From an uncultured Phycisphaerales bacterium (GTDB taxonomy: Bacteria > Planctomycetota > Phycisphaerae > Sedimentisphaerales > Anaerobacaceae), in the NCBI GenBank assembly GCA_937927975.1, contig CALEZT010000255.1:1-21919 (forward strand): a DNA stretch of 21,919 bases, given 5' to 3'. Made by a program: the position numbers and the translations under genes. Below the pieces are notes generated by a model that saw only the letters and a list, made by a program, of their open reading frames with translations, did no database searches and was not told where the DNA came from. Of the stretch, positions 7,465-15,711 are shown one piece after another. Numbering within the stretch: position 1 is the stretch's first letter; every line of letters begins with the position of its first letter.

Positions 7465-8538
7465 ATGCAATCAAAGGAACGCGTGTTGGCCACACTGAAC
7501 CGTCAATCCGTCGACCGCCTGCCGGTGGACCTTTGGCACACGCCGGAAGTCGGCGCGATGCTCCGGGAGTATTGTGGGGTCCGGAGCGATCTCGACATGT
7601 ACCGCACCCTCCAACTCGACAAGATCGTCTGGGTGTTCATGGGCTACAAGACGCAGGAAAGCGAAAACTTGGGATCCCAGGTCGGAGCCGAGGCGGTCGG
7701 CAGTCGGACCATGTGGGGTGTGCCGTTGCGACCCGTCCAGGCCGGTGCCGCGCACTACGACGAATTCGGCGAAGCGCCCCTCAAAGCCTGCCAGACGGCC
7801 GCGTCGCTCGACGCGTATCCCTGGTGGCCGGACGTGGGCCGTTTCGACTACGAGGGCGCCCTGTCGTCGGCGCGCGAGGCGGCGGCTGAATTCGCGGTGA
7901 TCGGCCCCTGGGTGTCGTTCTTCGAGATCTACTGTCAGTTGCGGGGGATCGAGCAGTCGCTGATGGACCTGGCGCTGCGTCCCGATTTTGTGGACGCGGT
8001 TCTGGACCGCGTGGAAGCGATCCAGACGCAGATGATGCGCCGCTTCCTCTCTCAAGCCGGCGACACGGTGGACCTCGTCTTTGTCAGCGACGACGTGGGC
8101 GGACAGAACGGACTGCTGCTGTCACCGGCCATGTGGCGCCGGCACCTGCAGCCGCGCATGCAGCGCTGGTGCGAGCTGATTCACTCCTTTGGGAAGAAGG
8201 TCTTCTACCACACGGACGGAGCCGCCGAACCGCTGATTCAACCGTTGATCGACTGCGGGATCGACGTGCTGAATCCCATTCAGCACGTTTGCCCCGGGAT
8301 GGAACCGGCGTTTCTCAAGAAGCGATACGGCGACCAGATCGTCTTTCATGGCGGCGTCGACAACCAGCAGGTCCTGCCTTTCGGTTCCCCCGACGACGTG
8401 CGGGCCCAAGTCCGCTGGCTGCTCACCACGCTCGGGGCCGGACGAACCGGTTTTGTCTGCTGCTCCTGTCATAACGTCCAGGCGGGCACCCCGCTGGAGA
8501 ACATCCTGGCGATGATCGACCAGATGCAACAGAGTTGA
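7465..8538 (+). CDS. Uroporphyrinogen decarboxylase (URO-D) superfamily protein, non-HemE
   Basis: The 357-residue protein starts at ATG 7465 behind AGGAAGG; an in-frame GTG at 7444 is possible but less well placed. It opens with the superfamily phrase ERVLATLNRQSVDRLPVD. It continues with VSDDVGGQNG (207-216), VFYHTDGAAEPLI (246-258), IVFHGGVDNQQVLPFGSPDDV (292-312) and CCSCHNVQAGTPLENI (332-347). The N-terminal arginine-rich substrate motif of true HemE (WxMRQAGR) is absent, so heme synthesis is unlikely. Relatives include corrinoid methyltransferases (MtaA/CmuA) and many uncharacterised PVC proteins encoded near sugar genes. The Cys-Cys-Ser-Cys-His cluster could bind a metal. The gene lies between the epimerase (119 bp upstream) and the rhamnosidase (21 bp downstream), so co-transcription is likely. 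The substrate is unknown. Confidence 0.85.
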   Translation: MQSKERVLATLNRQSVDRLPVDLWHTPEVGAMLREYCGVRSDLDMYRTLQLDKIVWVFMGYKTQESENLGSQVGAEAVGSRTMWGVPLRPVQAGAAHYDEFGEAPLKACQTAASLDAYPWWPDVGRFDYEGALSSAREAAAEFAVIGPWVSFFEIYCQLRGIEQSLMDLALRPDFVDAVLDRVEAIQTQMMRRFLSQAGDTVDLVFVSDDVGGQNGLLLSPAMWRRHLQPRMQRWCELIHSFGKKVFYHTDGAAEPLIQPLIDCGIDVLNPIQHVCPGMEPAFLKKRYGDQIVFHGGVDNQQVLPFGSPDDVRAQVRWLLTTLGAGRTGFVCCSCHNVQAGTPLENILAMIDQMQQS

Positions 8539-8559
8539 GGCGTCGAAAGGAAAGAAGCA

Positions 8560-11500
8560 ATGTCTCACACCAGGTCCTGGCGTTCGTTCTTTTTCATTTT
8601 CTTCCTGCTGCTGGGATTGTGCTGGTCCTGGGCTCTGGCCGGGATTTCCGCCGAGCCGGAACGGGACCGGATCGTGGCGGAAGAATTCGCCCATCCGCCC
8701 GTGTCCACCCGGCCCGGGGCGTTCTGGGCGTGGCTGGAAGGCCATGTCAGCCTGGATCGCATCACCTATGAATTGGAGGAGATGAAGGCCAAAGGCATGG
8801 GCGGCGCCGACATCTGGGATGTGCGTGCCTATATCAATCCGGACCAGATGATTCCGGCGGGTCCGACGTTCTTGGGAGCAGAGTCGCTCAAGGCCATTGG
8901 CCACGCGCTGCGGGAGGCGAAACGTCTGGGATTGCGAATCGGAATGGTGGCGGCCAGCGGCTGGAACGCCGGGGGGACGTGGGTCCAGCCGCCTGATGCG
9001 GGCATGGGGTTGTTTCTTTCTCAGGTTTCCGTCGAGGGGCCCACCAGGCTTTCCCGTGTTCTGCCTTTTCCTGAGGTCCCGAAAGACTGTCCGAAAGATG
9101 CCCAGGGACGTCCGTTGTACTACCGGCATGTGGCGGTTCTGGCCGTGCCTCAGGCAGAGGACCGGGTATTCGAGTCGTCGCAATCCGTGGTCGACCTGCG
9201 CGACTGCTATGATGATGAGCGGGAGCATTTGACCTGGGATGTGCCCGCGGGACAATGGACGATTCTCCGCTTCGTGATGAGCAACACCGGCTACCAGTTG
9301 ATCGCCCAAAGTGCGAACTCCGGGGGACCGATGATCGACTTCCTGAATCCGGAGTCAACCCGGATGCATTTTGGCACCATCATGAAGCGCCTGGAATCGG
9401 AACTGGGGGATATCCGGGAGTCTCCGCTGGATCACCTGGAAGTGGACAGCATGGAGCTGGGACATCATACCATCTGGACCGCACAGATCCTCGAACGATT
9501 CCAGAAGGAGTACGGCTACGATCCCCTGAAGTACCTGCCGCTGCTCAAGGGGTACAAGACGCGGGACGCCGAGGTCCGGGAACGGTTCCTCTATGACTGG
9601 AAGAAGCTGATCAGCGATGTGTTCATCGACAGTCATTACCGCACGGGCAGCGCCTTCCTGCGTCAATACGGGGTGAAGCTCTGTGCCGAGGCCGGGGGGC
9701 CGGGGGCGCCCATCTGGGACACTTGCCCGGTGGATGCACTCAAAGCCCTGGGGGCGGTGGATATTCCGCGCGGTGAGTTCTGGCCCAAGATGCGGAACAT
9801 CTGGCTGGTCAAGGAGATCTCGTCCGCATCGCACATCTACGGCAAGACGATTGTCGATGCGGAATCCTTCACGAGCTGGCGTCACTTGCAGGACAGTCCC
9901 TATTTCTATAAGCTCATGGCGGACAAGGCGATGAGCGAGGGGTTGAATCACTTCACGTTCCACACGTTTGCCCACAGTCCGGCCCAGGCGGGGTTGCCCG
10001 GCAATTACTACCATGCCGGTACCCATATCAATCCCAATCGCGTGTGGTGGCCCATGGCCGGCCCCTTCATCGAGTATCTCTCCCGCTGCTGCTATCTGCT
10101 TCGCAAAGGACTGTTCGTAGCGGATGTGTGCTATTATTACGGGGATCAAGCCCCGAACTTCGTGTCCGCCAAAGGCGTCGATTACAACCCGGGCTGCGGC
10201 TATGATTATGACGTCGTCAACAGCGACGTGATTCTGAATCGCATGATCGTCACACGCGGCCGAATCACGCTGCCCGATGGCATGAGTTATGCGGCGCTGG
10301 TGCTGCCGGAACGGCCGGACATGGATCTGGAGGTCTTGCGGAAGCTGGCACAGATGGTGGAGGCCGGCGCCACGGTCATCGGTCCCAAACCGGTCCGAAC
10401 CGGGACCTTGGTGGATTACCCCCGCCGCGACGGCCAGGTGGCCCGGCTCGCGGACACGCTTTGGGGCGCCTGTGACGGTGAATCGGTCCGGGAACATCGA
10501 CACGGCAAGGGACGCATTGTCTGGAACCGTTCCGTGGCCGAGATATTGCAGGAGCAGGGGATCGGTCCGGACTTCCAGTATACGGGCTCCGACCCACGCA
10601 CCCGGTTGGATTATGTGCATCGGCGCACAGATCAAGAAGACATCTACTTCGTAATCAACCTCAATGAACGCTGGGAGACCGCGGCCTGTGTCTTCCGTGT
10701 CGAAGGCAAGAGGCCGGAATTGTGGCATCCGGAAACCGGTCGGTGGAGCGAGATACCCGCCTATGAGGTCCGGGACGGGATGACCCGCCTGACCCTGCAT
10801 CTCAAACCCGCGGAATCCGTATTCGTCCTCTTTCGCAAGTCGGTTGCGCCGACCCACTTCACTCGTGTCGAAACACGCAAGACCACGCCCTTTGCGGCGG
10901 CGCCGGCATTCTCGCCGCACTCGGCCACGCCGGGCGGACCGATGTGGTTGTCGGACGACAAGACGGATGTCGCAGACCAGCACATCGTGTTCGATTTGGG
11001 AGCGGTCCATTCTCTCAAGAAGATCAGGCTCTGGAATTACGTTGAAAGTGTGCGCGGATTCATGAACTACGGCGTCAAGGATATGGAGATCTGGACGTCT
11101 CCCGACGGCGCCGAGTACCACAAATGCGACTCGTTCTCCCTGAAGGAAGCCTCGCAAACGGAAGACAAACACTATGAGCAGGATCTCGCCGTGGAGATCG
11201 ATCGCGCCCGGTACGTTCGTTTCGAGACAAAGACCAATCACAGCACGGCACAGTACTCCGATGGAATCAGCAACCGTGTGGGACTGTGCCGGGTGAAGTT
11301 CTTCGGGGATGACGAAATCTCCGGCGTCAAGATTCACGCTGTGTCCAGCGGCACGGCGTTCGATCCCGCCTCGGACGAGACGATCAGGCCGGCTCGGCCC
11401 GATGCAGAACTGAGGATGGATGCGGCCCATCGTCCGTATCTGAGGGTCTGGACGCCCGGTACGTACGTGTTGCACGGCACGAGCGGGCAATCGGGAGAAA

Positions 11501-12027
11501 TCGTCGTCAAATCCGTCAGGCGACCGCTGGAGATTCCTGGTCCATGGCAGGTGAATTTCCCACGAGGCTGGGGCGCGCCGGACCAGACGGTCTTTCAGAA
11601 CCTCATCTCCTGGACCGATTCGGAGCATGACGGCATCAAGTATTTCTCCGGACGAGCCGTGTATCGCAGGGAGTTCGACGTCGCGCAACGCGATCTCGAC
11701 GAGAGTTCCTATGTGGAACTCGATCTGGGTGTGGTTCACAAAGCAGCCCGTGTCCGGTTGAACGGGCGGGAAATCGCCATTCTGTGGAAACCGCCGTTCT
11801 GCGTCGATATCACGGATACCATCAAAGCAGGGAAGAACGAACTGACCGTGGAAGTCGCCAATACCTGGACGAATCGCCTGATTGGCGATGCCTTTCTGCC
11901 GCCCGAAGAACAGTACTGCAGGACCAATCTACATGACAGACTGTCCCGAAAGGACCGACGCCTACAGCCCTCCGGCCTATTGGGCCCGGTGACGATTCAC
12001 ACGGCTACTCACGTGTACACCAAGTGA
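8560..12027 (+). CDS. GH106 alpha-L-rhamnosidase-type enzyme with inserted discoidin-like domain
   Basis: The 1155-residue secreted protein starts at ATG 8560 with AAGGAAAG upstream, 21 bp after the URO-D-like gene. Residues 1-31 are a signal peptide. The GH106 N-terminal block is FWAWLEGHVSLDRITYELEE (55-74). Probable active-site carboxylates are in LEVDSMELG (293-301) and IVDAESFTSW (431-440). Residues about 510-690 look like the class I glutamine-amidotransferase-like domain typical of the family (VLPERPDMDLEVLRKLAQMV). Residues about 790-918 resemble an F5/8 type C (discoidin) carbohydrate-binding fold (FDLGAVHSLKKIRLWNY, ARYVRFETKT). The C-terminus (about 985-1150) is a GH2-like galactose-binding domain (YRREFDV, ARVRLNGREI, LTVEVANTW). 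GH106 enzymes remove alpha-L-rhamnose. The family is confident; the linkage is not known. Confidence 0.88.
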   Translation: MSHTRSWRSFFFIFFLLLGLCWSWALAGISAEPERDRIVAEEFAHPPVSTRPGAFWAWLEGHVSLDRITYELEEMKAKGMGGADIWDVRAYINPDQMIPAGPTFLGAESLKAIGHALREAKRLGLRIGMVAASGWNAGGTWVQPPDAGMGLFLSQVSVEGPTRLSRVLPFPEVPKDCPKDAQGRPLYYRHVAVLAVPQAEDRVFESSQSVVDLRDCYDDEREHLTWDVPAGQWTILRFVMSNTGYQLIAQSANSGGPMIDFLNPESTRMHFGTIMKRLESELGDIRESPLDHLEVDSMELGHHTIWTAQILERFQKEYGYDPLKYLPLLKGYKTRDAEVRERFLYDWKKLISDVFIDSHYRTGSAFLRQYGVKLCAEAGGPGAPIWDTCPVDALKALGAVDIPRGEFWPKMRNIWLVKEISSASHIYGKTIVDAESFTSWRHLQDSPYFYKLMADKAMSEGLNHFTFHTFAHSPAQAGLPGNYYHAGTHINPNRVWWPMAGPFIEYLSRCCYLLRKGLFVADVCYYYGDQAPNFVSAKGVDYNPGCGYDYDVVNSDVILNRMIVTRGRITLPDGMSYAALVLPERPDMDLEVLRKLAQMVEAGATVIGPKPVRTGTLVDYPRRDGQVARLADTLWGACDGESVREHRHGKGRIVWNRSVAEILQEQGIGPDFQYTGSDPRTRLDYVHRRTDQEDIYFVINLNERWETAACVFRVEGKRPELWHPETGRWSEIPAYEVRDGMTRLTLHLKPAESVFVLFRKSVAPTHFTRVETRKTTPFAAAPAFSPHSATPGGPMWLSDDKTDVADQHIVFDLGAVHSLKKIRLWNYVESVRGFMNYGVKDMEIWTSPDGAEYHKCDSFSLKEASQTEDKHYEQDLAVEIDRARYVRFETKTNHSTAQYSDGISNRVGLCRVKFFGDDEISGVKIHAVSSGTAFDPASDETIRPARPDAELRMDAAHRPYLRVWTPGTYVLHGTSGQSGEIVVKSVRRPLEIPGPWQVNFPRGWGAPDQTVFQNLISWTDSEHDGIKYFSGRAVYRREFDVAQRDLDESSYVELDLGVVHKAARVRLNGREIAILWKPPFCVDITDTIKAGKNELTVEVANTWTNRLIGDAFLPPEEQYCRTNLHDRLSRKDRRLQPSGLLGPVTIHTATHVYTK

Positions 12028-12161
12028 ACAGAAGACTCTGCTACTGGGGTCGACAAGCTCGGATAGATCCTGGTGAATTCGCCGTCGCGTCGCTTGTTGC
12101 TGAAGGCGATCCATCCGCTGTTGCCGGCCCAGTTGTCCTTTTGCATGGCAGGCACGTGCAT
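12009..12161 (-). CDS. Possible 50-residue ORF or gene tail, convergent with the rhamnosidase
   Basis: The frame begins MHVPAMQKDN and continues with a protein-like stretch (WAGNSGWIAFSNKRRDGEF, then TRIYPSL) before a less convincing end at TGA 12011-12009. It overlaps the 3' end of the rhamnosidase gene by 19 bp on the opposite strand. No family is recognised. It may be a remnant of a secreted protein lying downstream of the sulfatase gene. Confidence 0.28.
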   Translation of the reverse strand: MHVPAMQKDNWAGNSGWIAFSNKRRDGEFTRIYPSLSTPVAESSVHLVYT

Positions 12162-12202
12162 CCCTCAAGTTCCGCGATGGGATTCTGCCACATCCAACCC
12201 GA

Positions 12203-13675
12203 TCAGCCTGTTGCTTCTGGTTCCCAGGGAAGTATCTGCGGCTTGGCCTCGCCGGCTTCGACCATACGCCGCGTCAGGATCGTTGCCAATTCGGCGCGGA
12301 CTGCGGTGAACTGGGGGTCGGCGACGAGATTGTCCCGTTCGTGCGGGTCATTCTCCAGATTGTACAGGAAGTCCTCTGTATACCTGTCACTACTTGCTAC
12401 GGCGCCGCCGCTCTTGCCGCGGGCCCGCACGGAGTACTTCCATTTCCGGGTCCGGATCGCGCGACCCACCTGCGATTCGCTGATCTGAACAAACACCTCC
12501 TCGGGCCAATCCGGGGCCCTGCCCGCCACCAGCGACTGCAGGGCTCGGCCCCCCATCTGATCGGGTATGTCCACACCGCCGGCCGTCAGGACCGTCGGGG
12601 GCAGATCGATGAGGCTGACCAATTCGTCGATGACCTTGCCGCCGGTGAAGCCGGGGCCGCAGACGATCAGGGGCGTTCGGATGGAATTGTCCTGACAGGC
12701 CCGTTTGTACTCACCGTTTCGCGTACGGAAATGGCATCCGTGATCGCACGTATAGAACACGAGGGTGTCGTCGGCGATTCCCAACTGCTCCAGCGTATCG
12801 ATCAACCGTCCCACGTTCTGGTCCAGACTCCCACAACACCCGAGGTAGTCCGGCATCTCCTTGCGCCAGTCGCCCTTGGTTCCCGCCAGGTCGCCGGGCA
12901 CTCTGTAGTCTGCAAACCTCTCTTTCGAACCTTCAGGTCCCTCAAAGCAATTGCGGTCGTTTTGATGATGAGGTTCGATGTAGGATACGAACAGGAAGAA
13001 CGGCTTATCACTCGTGCGTCCCTTGAGGTATTCGATCGCCCAGTCCGTCTGCGCATCGACCCGATACCGGCCTTGCGGAAACTCCCGTCGCCTGCCCTGG
13101 GCATCGAACATGTGGCCGTCATAGCCATGCGAAGTGAATTCCAGGATATCCGACACCAGCCAGAAATCGCGGTATCCCCCCCGGCGTTCCACGGGAACGG
13201 GCGAGGTGCGGTAGTCCGCATTGCGGTCTGGTATGCCGTGGGTAGACGCGAGATGCCACTTCCCCAGGTATCCCACTTCATAGCCCGCGGCGCCGAGGCA
13301 ATCGGCGATGGTCTTTTCGGTCTGCGGTAGGGCGATGCCGTTTCGGAAGCATCCCACCTGCGTCGCCCACTGGCCCGTCTGCATGACCGCGCGAGCGGGT
13401 CCGCAGACAGGCTGACACGTGAACGAATGCTCGAATCGAACGCCCCGCGCCGCCAGTTTGTCCAGATTGGGCGTCAGTCCCCCGAAGATCGGGTCTCCGT
13501 AGCAGCCAACCGTGTCCCAACGCTGCTGATCACTGAAGAGGAAGAGGATATTCGGCTTCTTCATCGCCTTCGCTAGCGCGCGCCCTCCGAGGAGCCACGC
13601 CGTTCCGAGCCCCAAAGCCCGTAGGAATTCGCGTCGTCCCACTCTCGCTGTCAACCCGGCGGTTTCTCGTGACAT
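12203..13675 (-). CDS. Formylglycine-dependent sulfatase (S1 family), Tat-exported
   Basis: Two adjacent ATGs (13678 and 13675) follow GGAG. The second has the better spacing (7 nt) and gives 490 residues. A twin-arginine signal is clear (GRREFLRALGLGTAWLLGG, residues 13-31). The S1 sulfatase core begins PNILFLFSDQQRWD, with metal-binding Asp49. The activation motif is CGPAR (Cys91 to Arg95), fitting C-x-P/A-x-R, so Cys91 should become formylglycine. GYLGKWHLA (135-143), EPHH (234-237) and the metal-binding CDHG (310-313) complete the site. The tail DFLYNLENDPHERDNL is typical of arylsulfatases. It needs a formylglycine-generating maturase not encoded here. It probably desulfates an oligosaccharide from the same polymer as the neighbouring hydrolases. 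Promoter copy B lies upstream, giving a leader of about 200 nt. Confidence 0.92.
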   Translation of the reverse strand: MSRETAGLTARVGRREFLRALGLGTAWLLGGRALAKAMKKPNILFLFSDQQRWDTVGCYGDPIFGGLTPNLDKLAARGVRFEHSFTCQPVCGPARAVMQTGQWATQVGCFRNGIALPQTEKTIADCLGAAGYEVGYLGKWHLASTHGIPDRNADYRTSPVPVERRGGYRDFWLVSDILEFTSHGYDGHMFDAQGRRREFPQGRYRVDAQTDWAIEYLKGRTSDKPFFLFVSYIEPHHQNDRNCFEGPEGSKERFADYRVPGDLAGTKGDWRKEMPDYLGCCGSLDQNVGRLIDTLEQLGIADDTLVFYTCDHGCHFRTRNGEYKRACQDNSIRTPLIVCGPGFTGGKVIDELVSLIDLPPTVLTAGGVDIPDQMGGRALQSLVAGRAPDWPEEVFVQISESQVGRAIRTRKWKYSVRARGKSGGAVASSDRYTEDFLYNLENDPHERDNLVADPQFTAVRAELATILTRRMVEAGEAKPQILPWEPEATG

Positions 13676-13882
13676 CATGGATCTCCGCGCTCTTGTTGGA
13701 AGTCCGTCAAAGAGGGTGTCTGGGGCTTCTCCTGCACCGTGGAGACTTCCATGTCCTTGAGCTCTGTTCCCCAATAGTCCCCGGCGCAACGGCAGGCGTG
13801 CTCCAACTCATACGACCACGATCGCGCTGTCTGGCCGCTCGATCGCATCAGCGCCGGCGGGCACACGTCGATTCTCATCTTG

Positions 13883-13943
13883 ATGTTACCCGTCTATCGA
13901 CCTTCCGCATAGGCCATATTGGGAAGAGGATGTTCTTTTTTGG
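13883..13943 (-). promoter_or_regulatory. Locus promoter module, copy B (upstream of the minus-strand sulfatase)
   Basis: Read on the minus strand, box one is CCAAAAAAG, the 12-bp spacer is AACATCCTCTTC, and box two is CCAATATGG (core 13943-13914). After exactly 25 bp comes TAACAT (13888-13883), a 4-of-6 match to TATAAT. The remaining parts of 13676-14161 hold the sulfatase leader on one side and the divergent promoter at 14046-14074 on the other. Confidence 0.58.
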
Positions 13944-14045
13944 GAACAGCGGTCGCCGTCAGGGGCGAGCGAGACCCCATCCTCGCACGTCGGATTGCAG
14001 GTCCTGGTCAGGCCGATCTGGATGGTGGAACGGCAAGATAGACGA

Positions 14046-14074
14046 TTGTGCCGGGCTGTGTGATCCTGTATAAT
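14046..14074 (+). promoter_or_regulatory. Sigma70-like promoter of the plus-strand sulfatase
   Basis: TTGTGC (14046-14051) and a perfect TATAAT (14069-14074) are separated by 17 bp. The predicted start near 14081 coincides with a small hairpin (6-bp stem 14085-14090/14094-14099) at the 5' end of the leader. This promoter lacks the paired boxes found at the other units, so its gene may be regulated differently. Confidence 0.55.
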
Positions 14075-14161
14075 CCATCGTCGCCAGGGCAAGGCCCTGC
14101 GAACAACGCGATCTTCTCGTCCTCGTCGTCTTCGCCGGGATCTGGTGAACGGGAGCCTGTG

Positions 14162-15559
14162 ATGACTACACGTCGTGAGTTTCTGAAGTTCATGGGTCTG
14201 GGGGCCGCATCTTGCGTTGTGCAGAATTCGGGCTTGGCTGGTCCTTCGATGGAAAAGCCCAACATCGTCTTCTTGTTGGCCGACGACCTTGGCTTCAAAG
14301 ACGTCGGCTATCAGGGCGGCACGATCAAGACACCCGCAATCGATGCCCTCGCGGCCGAAGGGACGCGACTCAATCAGTTCTATGTTCAGCCGGTTTGCTC
14401 GCCAACGAGGTCGAGTCTTCTGACCGGGAGATATCCGATGCGATGCGGCTTGCAGGCCGGAGTTGTGCGTCCCTGGGCGCAGCACGGCTTGCCTTTGGCG
14501 GAACGTACGCTGGCACAGGCGCTCAAAGAAGCAGGGTACACAACGGCCATCTGCGGCAAATGGCACCTCGGGCATCTGGATCACAGGTATCTGCCGACTT
14601 CGCGGGGATTCGATCATCAGTACGGCCACTACAATGGCGCGATCGATTACTACACACACATTCGCGACAAGGGCCTCGATTGGAACCGTGATGACAGACC
14701 CATTCGCGAGAAGGGATATGCGACGGATCTGATCGCGGCCGAGTCGGTCCGCCTCATTGAGGCCCACGACGTGTCGAAACCGCTGTTCCTATATGTTCCG
14801 TTCAACGCTCCCCACTCGCCATTCCAGGCGCCCCCGTCGTATATCGACAGGTACAAGCACCTTGCGCCGGGGAATGAACGCACGTTTGCGGCGATGGTGA
14901 CCTGCATGGACGATGCCATCGGGCAGATTGTCTCCGCCCTGAACAAACGCGGCATGAGGCGAAATACGCTGATCATCTTCTGTTCGGACAACGGCGGCAT
15001 GAACTTCGTCTCCGACAATGGACCGTTGCGCGGTGAGAAGGGGCTGCTCTACGAGGGCGGAATTCGCGTTCCGGCCCTTGTCGTCTGGCCTGGCGTCCTG
15101 AAGGCGGGCGCGGTCGTCAATGAGCCTCTCCACATGGTCGATATGTATCCGACGTTACTGGCACTCGCCGGCGGCCGCCTCGAACAACCTCTGCCGCTCG
15201 ACGGCAAGGACGCATGGGCAACGATCGCCGAAGGCAAACCTTCGCCCCACGAAGAGATTCTGCTGAATGTCACACCGTATAACGGCGCTCTTCGTCAAGG
15301 CAATTGGAAGCTGGTCCGTAACGGAAACCTCACGGCAAACTACACGGGCGGCCCGCCAACGGTTGACACATATGAACTGTTCAATCTGTCGGAGGATCCG
15401 CTCGAGAAGAACGACCTGAGCAGGACGAATCCGGAGAAGCTCCAGGAACTCCAGCATCGGCTCAGATCCTATGCGGCTGAGGCCGTGCCCGCGAATATCT
15501 CGCCGAGCACGATGCCCGAGGACTTCAAGATCCCCAGAGCTTGGGGACATCCGGACTGA
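14162..15559 (+). CDS. Formylglycine-dependent sulfatase (S1 family, arylsulfatase B-like), Tat-exported
   Basis: ATG 14162 is chosen over an earlier in-frame ATG because GGGAG sits 6 nt upstream and the protein then begins with a proper Tat signal (TTRREFLKFMGLGAASC). The product has 465 residues. The core starts PNIVFLLADDLGFKDVGYQG, with metal-binding Asp41 and Asp42. The activation motif is CSPTR (Cys79 to Arg83), the standard C-x-P-x-R. Other active-site blocks are ICGKWHLGH (130-138), APHSPF (216-221) and FCSDNGG (273-279). The phrase GFDHQYGHYNGAIDYYTH resembles arylsulfatase B-type enzymes, which act on sulfated N-acetylgalactosamine, but sulfatase specificity cannot be read from this alone. 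It is transcribed divergently from the other sulfatase and converges on the LamG gene. Confidence 0.93.
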   Translation: MTTRREFLKFMGLGAASCVVQNSGLAGPSMEKPNIVFLLADDLGFKDVGYQGGTIKTPAIDALAAEGTRLNQFYVQPVCSPTRSSLLTGRYPMRCGLQAGVVRPWAQHGLPLAERTLAQALKEAGYTTAICGKWHLGHLDHRYLPTSRGFDHQYGHYNGAIDYYTHIRDKGLDWNRDDRPIREKGYATDLIAAESVRLIEAHDVSKPLFLYVPFNAPHSPFQAPPSYIDRYKHLAPGNERTFAAMVTCMDDAIGQIVSALNKRGMRRNTLIIFCSDNGGMNFVSDNGPLRGEKGLLYEGGIRVPALVVWPGVLKAGAVVNEPLHMVDMYPTLLALAGGRLEQPLPLDGKDAWATIAEGKPSPHEEILLNVTPYNGALRQGNWKLVRNGNLTANYTGGPPTVDTYELFNLSEDPLEKNDLSRTNPEKLQELQHRLRSYAAEAVPANISPSTMPEDFKIPRAWGHPD

Positions 15560-15711
15560 ATGTGCACCCGGCCAGGCGTCCGATTCGTCTGGTGCGCCAA
15601 CTAGCGGCGAAAGTCCTTGATCAGGGACCGAATCGCCCGGCGCTTCTGTGCGGGGAATTGGACAGAGGGTACGATACTCGACGTCCGAATGCCTCTCGGA
15701 AAGGCGTGTCC

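Noticed and set aside
9355..11739. Minus-strand open frame of 794 codons opposite the GH106 gene
   Set aside because: It is a GC-driven shadow: the plus strand has clear GH106 domains, a signal peptide and a ribosome binding site, while the antisense protein shows no family motifs.
13675..13878. 67-codon minus-strand frame ending at the start of the sulfatase gene
   Set aside because: Its ATG lies only 5 bp beyond the predicted -10 of promoter copy B, so it would not be properly transcribed. It more likely belongs to the 5' leader, though its composition is somewhat protein-like.
14013..14043. Possible fifth copy of the promoter module before the plus-strand sulfatase
   Set aside because: Only a weak CCGATCTGG half-box is found; the second box is missing, and the unit already has a good -35/-10 promoter.
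15601..15711. 36 open codons in frame after the TAG of the LamG gene, ending QKRRAIRSLIKDFRR
   Set aside because: It could be a gene tail or readthrough extension, but the length is within chance expectation and no family is recognised.
15560..15711. Rho-independent terminator between the converging sulfatase and LamG genes
   Set aside because: Only short 4-5 bp stems with no T-run are present. No convincing intrinsic terminator was found here, or after 12027, 19120 or 21604.
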